Origin: Microbulbifer litoralis | GTDB lineage: Bacteria > Pseudomonadota > Gammaproteobacteria > Pseudomonadales > Cellvibrionaceae | Length of the DNA: 64,000 bases | Reading direction: 5' to 3' | Assembly (NCBI RefSeq): GCF_023634065.1 | Contig: NZ_JALKCV010000010.1 | Coordinates: forward strand, 1-64,000 | Shown here: in pieces, positions 34,908 through 42,995 of the stretch | How positions within the stretch are numbered: position 1 is the stretch's first letter | Layout of the letters: each line of letters begins with the position of its first letter | Notes under the pieces: generated by a model | The model's database searches: none | The model's input: only the letters and a program-made list of their open reading frames with translations | What the model was told of the DNA's origin: nothing | Program-made: the position numbers and the translations under genes

Positions 34908-35919
34908 TTGCTAACCCCGTCTTTACTAGAGAAATCATATAAAGCAACGTTTCCTTAGTTAAATACTCTGTTTTCACCTTAACGCCTGAGGTCAAACTTG
35001 AGTAAACATCAAAAATACTATAACCGGGGTTCTCTTTAAGTATCTTTATTAGTGTTTCTGTTACTTTCCAAAACTCCCTGCAGCCGTTTTTGTCGAAGAA
35101 AGCACGACTTAGATTCTCATTACACTCTTGAAGCAAATCTTTTCTTTCTTCTTCATCCTTACCCACTAAAACGTCAAAGAAACTCACAGGTATTCCGGGA
35201 AAAGAAAAAACATCAATACCAACTAGCCTGCTAATCAAAAGAGTGTTGATTTCTGTCTTTGTAATATGACGATTAAATTTGAGAACTTCAGAGGGGGCGT
35301 TTATTTCTTCATTTTCTATGCATGAGTTCTTCAGGGCAGATTGGGCATTCCTAATTTCTATAAATATTCGATCATATATCTCTTCAGGGATTGATTTTTT
35401 ATTTTTAAATCTAGAAATCTTCTTTATGTATGTGCTTACTCTCTTATTATCTTCAACAAAGCATATCTTCGACAAGAAGTCTATAAATAGCGGTGGGGCC
35501 GCCCCGGATTTGTCTCCATTTATTTTTTCTTTGAGTTTCCTCTCTATCCCCTTTTTTTGCTTTTCATTGATGTTTTCGTAGCTGTAAATATTTAGGGAAG
35601 GGTCTACCAAATAGTCTCTATTAAGTTTTGGAATGAATAATATATATTCATAAAAGCTAATAGTTGAGATGTAGTTGTCGTACAGCGTGGAAAGACTCTC
35701 ACCAATTTTAGAAGGAGGGAGACTGTTATGGTTTTTACTTTGCACATCCCAGAGCTTGCTGAAATCCGTATTAGAGCCCGTTACGTCATTGAAGCAATCC
35801 ACAGTAATTATTTCAATTTCTTCACTATCGCTTCTCATTCCAAGCAAATACAGCAAAGACTTAGTTTCAAAGTCTGAAGCTTTCTTGTTGTTGATTTCCG
35901 TATTTTTGAAAGTATACAA
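34897..35919 (-). CDS. Probable PD-(D/E)xK nuclease-like effector (Cap4/DUF4297-like)
   Basis: 340-aa AT-rich gene. The N-terminal ~110 aa follow the Cap4/DUF4297 nuclease pattern: Glu18 in a helix (DFETKSLLYLLG), Asp45 (DCFNDVTG) and Gln60/Lys62 (WDVQSKNH), i.e. a candidate D...QxK active site. The rest is helical and unrecognised. TTG at 35919 with AGGA upstream is the only sensible start. It is first in a two-gene unit with the SMC-like ATPase, as in Lamassu (nuclease LmuA + SMC LmuB), but no LmuC-like small subunit is present. The nuclease assignment rests on a short motif and needs a profile search. Confidence 0.6.
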   Translation of the reverse strand: MYTFKNTEINNKKASDFETKSLLYLLGMRSDSEEIEIITVDCFNDVTGSNTDFSKLWDVQSKNHNSLPPSKIGESLSTLYDNYISTISFYEYILFIPKLNRDYLVDPSLNIYSYENINEKQKKGIERKLKEKINGDKSGAAPPLFIDFLSKICFVEDNKRVSTYIKKISRFKNKKSIPEEIYDRIFIEIRNAQSALKNSCIENEEINAPSEVLKFNRHITKTEINTLLISRLVGIDVFSFPGIPVSFFDVLVGKDEEERKDLLQECNENLSRAFFDKNGCREFWKVTETLIKILKENPGYSIFDVYSSLTSGVKVKTEYLTKETLLYMISLVKTGLANAD

Positions 35920-35971
35920 ACGGTTATTCCTGATTTCTTAAGCTTCAATCTCTATCAATGAATGAATTTGG

Positions 35972-36088
35972 CTATAACGCCGCAATCAGCCGCGGCTAAG
36001 TTTGGGCGCTTTTTGCGCCACAATGGAGCGCAGCGACAGCGCAATAAAGTGCACAAACTTAGCCGTCGGCTGCATTGCCTAGTTAACT
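35972..36088 (-). repeat. attC recombination site
   Basis: 117-bp imperfect palindrome. On the minus strand it opens with AGTTAACTAGGCAATGCAGCC and closes with TGATTGCGGCGTTATAG, the paired R/L boxes of an attC. The inner arms (GGCTAAGTTTG/CAAACTTAGCC) pair and the loop contains GTCGCTGCGCTCC. It ends the cassette carrying the acetyltransferase-like gene and the 53-aa gene. Confidence 0.82.
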
Positions 36089-36249
36089 TACTCCTCCTCG
36101 TCGCTCCGGTCTGTGAGGTTATCTGGAGAGCCGAAAGTATCTTTCTTGGCCAGCTCCTCCTCAGTATCTTTCGGGCGCGGTTTAAACAACTCTTCAGAGG
36201 TTTTCTTTAACTCTTCTTCAATTTTCTTTAAGCGTTCTTGATCATTCAT
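36088..36249 (-). CDS. Small charged protein (53 aa) in integron cassette
   Basis: Short gene: ATG at 36249, TAA at 36088, 53 aa, beginning MNDQERLKKIEEELKK and ending DRSDEEE. About half of the residues are Glu, Asp, Lys or Arg; the first 30 could form an amphipathic helix. It overlaps the stop of the upstream acetyltransferase-like gene by 4 nt, so it is probably translated by coupling, and its stop codon abuts the attC. The coupling argues for a real gene. A partner or antitoxin role for the upstream protein is possible but unsupported. Confidence 0.6.
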   Translation of the reverse strand: MNDQERLKKIEEELKKTSEELFKPRPKDTEEELAKKDTFGSPDNLTDRSDEEE

Positions 36250-36779
36250 AGATTCTTTACCAAATAGTGGGGGACACCTTGCTTAGCCCTGCAATACTCA
36301 AACCCGCCATGAGACGAATAGTATTTGACCAATTTTTCATTCAGTGGGTCCATAACTCTTATCTGAGTGGCTCCAATTAGTCTCGCGTAAGCTTCATACG
36401 CCAAAAGAGATATGGGAAACATGTCATTGGCAAACAGTATATGCTTATTAAAGCGCTCGATGAAATCCAGGCGAACAGCTGTTCCTTTGTAAGTTGGACG
36501 GCCTAATGTCAGCGAGCAAAGTGTGCTTCCGTGCCAAACGGATAACTCAAATGCTTTTGGGTAGAAAATTTTATAGCGGCTAGCAAAATTCCAATTCCAG
36601 CTCACTAACCGATCTTGAGAAACATCTACAGATCTGAATGCAGCAAGAGCCTTATGATCTATAGGTTCAAGACATATTTTTCCAAGCAAATGCCTCGGCA
36701 AACTTTTTGAAGCCATTTCGCGTGCTTGACGCCCAAACTCTTCGTGTTTATTGATTGTTTCAACATGTGAAAGCTGCAT
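36246..36779 (-). CDS. Acetyltransferase-like cassette protein
   Basis: 177-aa integron cassette gene. The C-terminal third reads YARLIGATQIRVMDPLNEKLVKYY followed by SSHGGFEY, close to the GNAT end pattern (DP-x-N-x-x-L-x-x-YY-x-x-x-GF). The N-terminal part does not show a clear acetyl-CoA loop. The ATG at 36779 has AAGGAG upstream; the frame further upstream runs through the attC. It is coupled to the 53-aa gene. The assignment as a diverged GNAT is tentative. Confidence 0.6.
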   Translation of the reverse strand: MQLSHVETINKHEEFGRQAREMASKSLPRHLLGKICLEPIDHKALAAFRSVDVSQDRLVSWNWNFASRYKIFYPKAFELSVWHGSTLCSLTLGRPTYKGTAVRLDFIERFNKHILFANDMFPISLLAYEAYARLIGATQIRVMDPLNEKLVKYYSSHGGFEYCRAKQGVPHYLVKNL

Positions 36780-36813
36780 TTCAACTCCTTCTTGATGTTT
36801 GCTACTTGCGAAA

Positions 36814-36900
36814 GTTAACGCCCGCATTTGGGGCCGGAGTGTAGCGCAGCGGAACGAAGGTCCCAGCCCCGCAGGGGCGAACAACATGTGCTTGTTACGT
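36814..36900 (-). repeat. attC recombination site
   Basis: 87-bp site: minus strand from ACGTAACAAGCACATG to AAATGCGGGCGTTAAC. The inner arms GGCTGGGACC... and ...GGCCCC are partly complementary, and the loop again holds CGCTGCGCTAC. It lies between the DUF4265 gene and the acetyltransferase-like gene and marks the end of the DUF4265 cassette. Confidence 0.8.
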
Positions 36901-36905
36901 GTTTG

Positions 36906-37358
36906 CTAGCCGGCTGGATAAAGGGTGTCATATGACGGCGCAGCATGCTCCCAGTTGATTTCACTGTTTATTAAATACTCGGTGACTTTGCCTAGCTCGA
37001 TTTCTGGGGGGATATCTACACAGATATATTTAGGGTTAGCCCCTTCATATGTACACCCCATTGCCACAAGACTATCAAGTTGCTCTTTTTCCTTACCTTC
37101 TTCGTTAGCAGGATTCTCGAAGATAATGCGAATCAGTTTGTGACCGGATGGCTCTAGCAACTTAACAAAGGCTAGTCTCTCTTCTTCCTCGGAATACTCA
37201 GCCAAAAATATATCTCCGTAGGCAAGGTTATAGAAATAGAATGGGCAGTTTTCTAGCCGGTATCGGCCACCACCCAAATCCGTGGCCCAAGGAGTTTCGA
37301 CATAAACGTGTTCTCCTTCTTCAAGCCGTAGAACAACTTTTACTAGATTGTCTTCCAT
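36906..37358 (-). CDS. DUF4265-domain cassette protein
   Basis: 150 aa. The family pattern is clear: VYVETPWATDLGGGRYRLENCPFYFYNLAYGDIFLAE matches the start of DUF4265. ATG at 37358 with GGGAGA upstream is chosen; the longer frame enters the neighbouring attC. It is a single-gene cassette. DUF4265 proteins are frequent in mobile gene pools and have no established function. Confidence 0.8.
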   Translation of the reverse strand: MEDNLVKVVLRLEEGEHVYVETPWATDLGGGRYRLENCPFYFYNLAYGDIFLAEYSEEEERLAFVKLLEPSGHKLIRIIFENPANEEGKEKEQLDSLVAMGCTYEGANPKYICVDIPPEIELGKVTEYLINSEINWEHAAPSYDTLYPAG

Positions 37359-37371
37359 ACTCTCCCTGACA

Positions 37372-37454
37372 CGTAACGCTGCCATAACCGGCAGCCGGAG
37401 CGTAGCGTAGGCTGTCCGGCGCCGATAGGCGCGAAGTTCATGGCCTAGTTATAT
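37372..37454 (-). repeat. attC recombination site
   Basis: 83-bp site: minus strand starts ATATAACTAGGCCATGAAC and ends GGTTATGGCAGCGTTACG. The CGGACAGCCTACGCTACGC stretch and the CCGGCTGCCGG end form the folded stem. It follows immediately after the stop of the cassette-2 gene (37456). Confidence 0.82.
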
Positions 37455-37455
37455 T

Positions 37456-37896
37456 TCATTTGCGAGAAAGGTGACTATAGCTATTGTCACCAACCTCTAC
37501 TATGAGTTCTACAGTTTTAACACTTTCTGTAGGGAAGAACTCCAAAACAATAGTTTTCCCGCTCACAATCGGGTTCCATGGCCCATTCTCATCTAAAGCT
37601 GTTGATATGAGACCGTAGTACTCAAACACGTTCCAGTCGGTATTTTCGAGATTTTTGTAGCCTCGTGAAGCTAGTGGTTTGAATAGATACTCTCCAAATA
37701 GCGAGCGAACTTCGTTGTAATCTGCTGTGTATTGACGCTCTAGATTCTCGCCGTGTTTCTTAATATGACTCTCAAGGTAGCCAGTTTTTCTATCGAGCAG
37801 AAAACAGCCAAAAACTCTTCTATAGCCTAGAAAGCACCTAAGTGCGTTGAGGAATCCATCATACTCCGCAGCAATGATTTGGACTTCGTTATTCAT
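37456..37896 (-). CDS. Integron cassette protein of unknown function
   Basis: 146 aa, soluble, with no signal peptide or membrane helix. It begins MNNEVQIIAAEYDGFLNALR and has a central aromatic stretch (TDWNVFEYYGLISTALDENG). No family was recognised. It is bounded by attC sites on both sides (37372-37454 and 37914-37997), so it is a complete single-gene cassette. Confidence 0.7.
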   Translation of the reverse strand: MNNEVQIIAAEYDGFLNALRCFLGYRRVFGCFLLDRKTGYLESHIKKHGENLERQYTADYNEVRSLFGEYLFKPLASRGYKNLENTDWNVFEYYGLISTALDENGPWNPIVSGKTIVLEFFPTESVKTVELIVEVGDNSYSHLSRK

Positions 37897-37913
37897 GCAC
37901 TGACTCAGAAGAA

Positions 37914-37997
37914 ATATAACGCAAAGCTAAGCGGCGCCCTGACAAGGGCGTCCGGTGGAGGCCAAAGGCCGTAACGAACTTAAGCGACTGGTTAGAG
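37914..37997 (-). repeat. attC recombination site
   Basis: 84-bp site: minus strand from CTCTAACCAGTCGCTTAAG to GCGCCGCTTAGCTTTGCGTTATAT. Arms GTCGCTTAAG and the GCCGCTTAGC end pair after folding; GGCCTCCACCGG is shared with the half site near 32850. It abuts the stop codon of the first cassette gene. Confidence 0.83.
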
Positions 37998-38654
37998 TCA
38001 CTTCCGGTACCGCTCGATGAATGATGGAAGAAATGAAAGCAGCATGTTTACCATATCGATAGTGACCTGATCCCAATTCGCGTGAAAAGCTGCATTTCGT
38101 AGGGGCTTAAAGCTAAGAAGAGCGCTCTGAGTAGTGCGTTCAATTACGCTTTTTGCTGCCAACCCGTTGACCACCGTAGACATTTCTTTACCAATCAAAT
38201 CATCTAACCCGTTGGAACGGGCAATTTGCTTAATAGAATCCTCAAGCACGCACACTGCCAATACCGAAGCCGCATCTTTTTCACCCTGTCCTGCAAGCTC
38301 CTGGGCCGTGCTCAAAAAATCAGATTTGATATCCACTCGGATGCTGGACTCAAGCTCCGAGAGGAATCCGCCCCGAATACTCTCTTGGATGCCGTTTAGA
38401 ATCCCTTTTGCTTGTAAAAGTCCGCGCTTTGAGTGCTCGTTGTAGGCATGCAAAATGCGCTGATAGTTCGGATGCCTTGGTCCAAAGATATGCTCGATGA
38501 CACTTATCGTCTGAGTCATCACACTCTCATAGCCCGCGTAGTCAGTGAATGCTCCGCCCATGGAACTGGAGTGGTGCCAAGACTCTTCCACCGCTGCGTA
38601 TAGCGACAGAATGGAATCGATTTGGGATATCAATTCTTCACTTCGGTTTGGCAT
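37998..38654 (-). CDS. First-cassette protein with HEPN-like RNase motif
   Basis: 218-aa soluble helical protein. Near the C-terminus, Arg186-Asn-Ala-Ala-Phe-His191 (in FKPLRNAAFHANWDQV) fits the R-x4-6-H active-site motif of HEPN ribonucleases, and the preceding helix AASVLAVCVLEDSIKQIARS suits the HEPN four-helix bundle. It follows the attI junction after a clear GGAGGAG site. As the cassette nearest the attI it would be the best expressed. Many HEPN proteins are toxins or abortive-infection effectors; that role is inferred. Similar motifs occur in DUF4145-type proteins. Confidence 0.65.
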   Translation of the reverse strand: MPNRSEELISQIDSILSLYAAVEESWHHSSSMGGAFTDYAGYESVMTQTISVIEHIFGPRHPNYQRILHAYNEHSKRGLLQAKGILNGIQESIRGGFLSELESSIRVDIKSDFLSTAQELAGQGEKDAASVLAVCVLEDSIKQIARSNGLDDLIGKEMSTVVNGLAAKSVIERTTQSALLSFKPLRNAAFHANWDQVTIDMVNMLLSFLPSFIERYRK

Positions 38655-38994
38655 ACTCCTCCTGAAACTCTAACAGTTATATCGTGGTCCTCACGACCGA
38701 TATCACCTTGAAACTTATCCAAGGCTGAAATTGACGACAGGATGTCCGGAATCCCCCGCGCCGTCAAGGCTGCGTCGATATTGGTACATTCGCACCGATT
38801 CCTATAATCGATCGTCACGACGCATATCGTCGATTCGGCTTTATCTCTTAACTCACTGATTTTTCTATGTTTACAAGGTTTTCCCGGCCTGCTGACGATA
38901 TATCGGTCTTCAGGGCCGAAATGTCCAGGCAGGTTTGCTCATTTTTCAAATGACAGTGTATAAATATACAGTTATCGATTGCCGAGGAATGAGC
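38655..38994. other. attI/promoter region of the integron
   Basis: 340 nt between the first cassette gene and the integrase remnant. The first-cassette junction is the GTTAGAG box (minus strand, plus positions 38668-38674). The region should hold attI, the cassette promoter and the integrase promoter. A 62-codon open frame here (38630-38818) is not convincing as a gene. Confidence 0.6.
38956..38971 (+). promoter_or_regulatory. LexA-box-like SOS operator before intI
   Basis: GTGT-ATAAATAT-ACAG matches the gammaproteobacterial LexA box CTGT-N8-ACAG except for one base. It ends 23 nt before the integrase start codon. SOS control of integron integrases by LexA is established for Vibrio and class 1 integrons, so the location is meaningful even though the integrase is now broken. 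Confidence 0.65.
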
Positions 38995-39404
38995 ATGGAA
39001 GACATCCCTGTGCCGGTACCGGCGAGGCCGGTGCGTTTTATGGACCGTCTGCGCGCGTTTATGAGGGCGCAGCATATGGCCTACCGAACAGAGAAGACCT
39101 ATTGTCTTTGGATTCGGGATTTCATCCGGTTTCACCAGATGCGGCGTCCAGAGGAGTTGGGGGCCCCGGAGGTTGAGGCTTGGTTGGCGTATCTGGCCGG
39201 CCACCGGTCGGTGGCGGTCAATCCCCGAAGACGGCTTTGAACGCTGTTGTATTTTTGTACCGCCAGTTTCTGGGAGTCGATCTCGGCGAGTTACGGTTTG
39301 GCAAGGCCTGTAAGGGCCGCCGATTGCCTGTGGTGTTCAGCCATGGGGAGGCGATGGCGCTGATTGAGTGGTTGAGTGGCCAGCACAGATTTATACCTAT
39401 GTGA
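38995..39404 (+). pseudogene. intI: Integron integrase remnant (frameshifted, C-terminal half lost)
   Basis: Tyrosine recombinase of the IntI clade, N-terminal part only. The start ATG 38995 follows GAGGA. The SAM-like N-terminal domain is clear: PVRFMDRLRAFMRAQHMAYR, TEKTYCLWIRDFIRFHQM, EVEAWLAYLAGHRSVAVN. One base is missing near 39228; in the next frame the protein goes on KTALNAVVFLYRQFLG, LPVVFSHGEAMALIEWLSG, then stops at 39404. The catalytic domain with R-H-R-Y is absent, so it cannot recombine. Orientation away from the cassettes is the normal integron layout. Confidence 0.88.
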
Positions 39405-39702
39405 TCGGTGTACACGAGCGGGGCCGTGGTCAGTCCGATGGATTGAGCTGGCTGTAGCAAGTGACGGCCACTGTTAGGGCAGGGGGGTATTGTGCAACAG
39501 GCGGTTTGTGGTCGCACAATTCATGTACCGGGACCTTTGCCTGACAAGATCGGGTTTCGTCCACTCAATTCTGTTTCCATTCCCTCCAAGTCAAGACTGC
39601 ACTTTTATTTTTATCTCATTAGAATGCGCGGCCTTTCAGCCCTTCGGGGGAGTTCTGAATGGTTGGTCTGTAGTTGGCCCGTAAAGTGTGGTTTGAGGTT
39701 GT
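39405..39702. other. Gap after the integrase remnant
   Basis: About 300 nt with no convincing gene, no recognisable integrase C-terminus and no clear attC. It is probably the scar left when the integrase 3' half was lost, joining the island to the chromosome. Confidence 0.4.
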
Positions 39703-40278
39703 ATGATCGTATTTACCCTTATAAATGAAGTGACGGACGATGTCTGGGTTGGCACCGCACGCGAGGGCGTGTCGCCGGAAGCCCGCTTCAGGCAATTTCA
39801 GGACGCGCTCGAGCTTGGTATCGAGCACCCGTTTTATAAGGAGCTGAAGGCTTTTGGTCCGGACGTCTTCGAGGTGAGTCTGTTTGCAGTTGCCGAGGAC
39901 CCGGCCGAGTTGAAGATGCTGGTGGAGGAGGCCTTGGAGACGTATGGTGGCAAGAGCCTGGCCGGGATAAAAACTGTGCGGCCCGGTACCACCAAGGCGG
40001 CCCTGGCTCCCAAGCCAAAGTCTCGGGCCAGGTCCTCTTCGGCCGGGAAGGTTTCGACACAGGGCGGTCCCCGTAGTACTGCGAAAGTAGTCAAGGAAAA
40101 GCTGGCCAAGGGGCGCACCGGCAGTGCTGCCAAGGAGCGGAAGATCAAGGAGGCGATCGAGGCTGAAAAGGTGGCCATGGCGGCTGCCAAAGCAAAACGG
40201 GCCGCGGAAGAGGCCGATGAAATGAAAGCGATTCTGGCGGGATTGGATGCCCGCGGTTCGACTCTCAAAAAACGTTGA
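39703..40278 (+). CDS. GIY-YIG-like domain protein with Lys/Ala-rich tail
   Basis: 191 aa. Residues 1-90 have a GIY-YIG-like layout: MIVFTLINEVTDDVWVGTA (the usual Y-x-G strand appears as W-V-G), a helix with Arg (ARFRQFQ) and EALETYGGKSLAG with a candidate catalytic Glu. Residues 90-191 are a basic, Ala-rich low-complexity tail suggestive of nucleic-acid binding. It sits convergent to acnB at the right edge of the integron. Such proteins are annotated as GIY-YIG family; nuclease activity is uncertain because the first motif is degenerate. Confidence 0.7.
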   Translation: MIVFTLINEVTDDVWVGTAREGVSPEARFRQFQDALELGIEHPFYKELKAFGPDVFEVSLFAVAEDPAELKMLVEEALETYGGKSLAGIKTVRPGTTKAALAPKPKSRARSSSAGKVSTQGGPRSTAKVVKEKLAKGRTGSAAKERKIKEAIEAEKVAMAAAKAKRAAEEADEMKAILAGLDARGSTLKKR

Positions 40279-40326
40279 ATCGGAACCCGGAGTCGACTCC
40301 GGGTGGCAGTCGCTATTCTGCCGGCA

Positions 40327-40359
40327 TAAAAAAGCCCCGCCGGTGAGGGCAGGGCTTTC
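40327..40359 (-). terminator. Rho-independent terminator of acnB
   Basis: On the minus strand AAAGCCCTGCC and GGCGGGGCTTT form a stem with a CTCACC loop, followed by a T run. It lies 21 nt beyond the acnB stop. A 20-bp perfect palindrome at 40285-40304 just after the opposite gene may serve the plus strand. Confidence 0.8.
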
Positions 40360-40379
40360 AGTCCAATCCAGTCTGTCGC

Positions 40380-42995
40380 TTATACAGCCACTTCCTGAAT
40401 CTCGGTCGCTGCAATGCGCTTGCCTTCTTCGGCAGATTTCTGGAATTCCTCGATCTGGTCGAAGTTCATGTAGCGGTAGATCTCCGCGGCCATGGAGTTG
40501 ATGTTTTTCGCATACTCCAGATACTCGGCCGGGGTGGGCAGTTTGCCGAGGATGGCGCCAACGGAGGCCAGCTCCGCAGAGGTCAGGTACACATTGGCAC
40601 CGTCGCCCAGGCGGTTGGGGAAGTTGCGGGTAGAGGTGGACAGCACGGTGCTGTTCGCCGCTACGCGCGCCTGGTTACCCATGCACAGGGAGCAGCCGGG
40701 CATTTCGGTGCGGGCACCGGATGCACCGTAGATGTTGTAGTAGCCTTCTTCCATCAGCTGGTGCTCGTCCATCTTGGTGGGCGGTGCGATCCACATGCGG
40801 GTGGGGATGCTGCCCTTGTGCTGGTCGAGCAGTTTGCCGGCGGCGCGGAAGTGACCGATGTTGGTCATGCAGGAGCCGAGGAAGACTTCGTCGACCTTGT
40901 CGCCGGCCACTTCGGACAGCAGGCGCGCGTCGTCCGGGTCGTTCGGGGCGCAGACGATCGGTTCCTTGATCTCGGCCAGGTCGATCTCGATCACCTCGGC
41001 GTATTCGGCGTCTTTGTCCGCTTCCATCAGTTCCGGGTTTTCCAGCCACTCTTCCATGGCGCGCGCGCGGCGTTCCAGGGTGCGGGAGGAACCGTAGTCC
41101 TCGGCGATCATCCAGCGCAGCAGGGTGATGTTGGAGCGCAGGTACTCGGCGATGGTCTCTTCAGACAGCTTGATGGTACAGCCGGCGGCGGAGCGCTCGG
41201 CGGAGGCGTCGGACAGTTCGAACGCCTGCTCCACGGTCAGGTTGTCCAGGCCCTCGATCTCGAGGATGCGGCCGGAGAAAGCGTTCTTCTTGTTCTTCTT
41301 CTCCACGGTCAGCAGGCCCTGCTTGATGCCGTAGTAGGGGATCGCGTGGACCAGGTCGCGCAGGGTGATGCCGGGTTGCATTTCACCCTTGAAGCGCACC
41401 AGTACGGATTCCGGCATATCCAGCGGCATAACGCCGGTGGCCGCGGCAAACGCCACCAGGCCGGAGCCGGCCGGGAAGGAGATGCCCATCGGGAAGCGGG
41501 TGTGGGAGTCGCCGCCGGTGCCCACGGTGTCGGGCAGCAGCATGCGGTTCAGCCAGCTGTGAATGATGCCGTCCGCCGGGCGCAGGGAAACGCCGCCGCG
41601 GTTCATGATGAAGTCCGGCAGTTTGTGCTGGGTGTCGATGTCCACCGGCTTCGGGTAGGCGGCTGTGTGGCAGAAGGACTGCATCACCAGGTCGGCCTGG
41701 AAGCCGAGGCAGGCGAGGTCTTTCAGCTCGTCGCGGGTCATGGGGCCGGTGGTGTCCTGGGAGCCGACGGTGGTCATCTTCGGCTCGCAGTAGGTGCCCG
41801 GGCGCACGCCGTCCATACCGCAGGCCTTGCCGACCATCTTCTGGGCCAGGGTGAAGCCCTTGCCGGTGTCGTTCGGTTGCTCCGGCAGGCGGAACAGGTC
41901 GGACGCGTCGAGGCCGAGGGATTCGCGGGCCTTGGTGGTCAGGCCGCGACCGACGATCAGGTTGATGCGGCCACCGGCCTGCACTTCGTCCAGCAGGACC
42001 TGGGAGCGCAGTTCGAATTCGCTCAGGACCTTGCCGTCTTCGGACAGGATCTTGCCGTCGTAGGGGCGGATCTCGATTACGTCGCCCATGTTCAGGTCGT
42101 CTACCGGTGCTTCAAACACCAGTGCGCCGGCGTCTTCCATGGTGTTGAAGAAGATCGGTGCCACTTTGCCGCCGATGCAGATGCCGCCGCCTTTCTTGTT
42201 GGGCACGCCCGGCAGGTCTTCACCGAAGTACCAGAGGACGGAGTTGGTGGCGGATTTGCGCGAGGAGCCGGTGCCGACGACATCGCCGACGAAAGCCACC
42301 GGGTGGCCCTTGGCTTTCACTTCCTCGATCTGCTTCAGCGGGCCGGTTACGCCGGCTTCTTCCGGTTCCAGGCCGTCGCGCTTCATTTTGTACATGGCGC
42401 GCGCGTGCAGCGGGATATCCGGGCGGGACCAGGCGTCCGGGGCAGGGGACAGGTCATCGGTGTTGGTTTCGCCGGTTACCTTGAAGATGCTGACCTTGAT
42501 GCTTTCCGGCACCTTGTCGCGCTTGGTGAACCACTCGCCGTCGGCCCAGGACTGGATCACTTCCCTGGCTTTGTCGTTGCCGGCTTTGGCTTTCTCTTCC
42601 ACATCGTGGAAGGCGTCGAACATCAGCAGGGTACCCTTCAGCTGCTCGGCGGCCAGGTCGGCCAACTCGCTGTCGTCCAGCAGCTCGACCAGGGTGGCGA
42701 TGTTGTAGCCGCCGAGCATCATGCCCAGCAGTTTGGTGGCGTGTTTGCGGTCGATCAGCGGGGACTCCGCCTCGCCCTTGACGATGGCGGACAGGAAGCC
42801 GGCTTTCACGTAAGCGGCTTCGTCCACACCCGGCGGCACGCGGTGGGTCAGCAGTTCTACCAGTTCCTGTTCTTCGCCGGCGGGGGGATTCTTCAGCAGT
42901 TCTACCAGGCCAGCCACTTGTTCGGCATCTAGCGGCTTGGGCGGAATACCCTGTTCGGCGCGTTCGGAGACGTGTTTGCGATAGGCTTCAAGCAC
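40380..42995 (-). CDS. acnB: Bifunctional aconitate hydratase 2 / 2-methylisocitrate dehydratase
   Basis: 871-aa [4Fe-4S] aconitase B, full length (E. coli 865 aa). The N-terminal HEAT-like domain starts [22 protein letters not shown]. Next come the swivel domain and the catalytic domains with [36 protein letters not shown] and [12 protein letters not shown], which together hold the three cluster cysteines and active-site residues. It works in the TCA cycle and possibly the methylcitrate cycle. Monocistronic, with its own terminator. Identification is secure. Confidence 0.98.
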   Translation of the reverse strand: MLEAYRKHVSERAEQGIPPKPLDAEQVAGLVELLKNPPAGEEQELVELLTHRVPPGVDEAAYVKAGFLSAIVKGEAESPLIDRKHATKLLGMMLGGYNIATLVELLDDSELADLAAEQLKGTLLMFDAFHDVEEKAKAGNDKAREVIQSWADGEWFTKRDKVPESIKVSIFKVTGETNTDDLSPAPDAWSRPDIPLHARAMYKMKRDGLEPEEAGVTGPLKQIEEVKAKGHPVAFVGDVVGTGSSRKSATNSVLWYFGEDLPGVPNKKGGGICIGGKVAPIFFNTMEDAGALVFEAPVDDLNMGDVIEIRPYDGKILSEDGKVLSEFELRSQVLLDEVQAGGRINLIVGRGLTTKARESLGLDASDLFRLPEQPNDTGKGFTLAQKMVGKACGMDGVRPGTYCEPKMTTVGSQDTTGPMTRDELKDLACLGFQADLVMQSFCHTAAYPKPVDIDTQHKLPDFIMNRGGVSLRPADGIIHSWLNRMLLPDTVGTGGDSHTRFPMGISFPAGSGLVAFAAATGVMPLDMPESVLVRFKGEMQPGITLRDLVHAIPYYGIKQGLLTVEKKNKKNAFSGRILEIEGLDNLTVEQAFELSDASAERSAAGCTIKLSEETIAEYLRSNITLLRWMIAEDYGSSRTLERRARAMEEWLENPELMEADKDAEYAEVIEIDLAEIKEPIVCAPNDPDDARLLSEVAGDKVDEVFLGSCMTNIGHFRAAGKLLDQHKGSIPTRMWIAPPTKMDEHQLMEEGYYNIYGASGARTEMPGCSLCMGNQARVAANSTVLSTSTRNFPNRLGDGANVYLTSAELASVGAILGKLPTPAEYLEYAKNINSMAAEIYRYMNFDQIEEFQKSAEEGKRIAATEIQEVAV

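Noticed and set aside
38630..38818. 62-codon minus-strand open frame in the attI region
   Set aside because: Overlaps the first cassette's start region and the expected attI; no homology pattern or good ribosome site.
40761..42932. 723-codon open frame on the plus strand
   Set aside because: Antisense shadow of acnB; composition (His/Gly/Val/Gln-rich) and lack of motifs show it is not coding.
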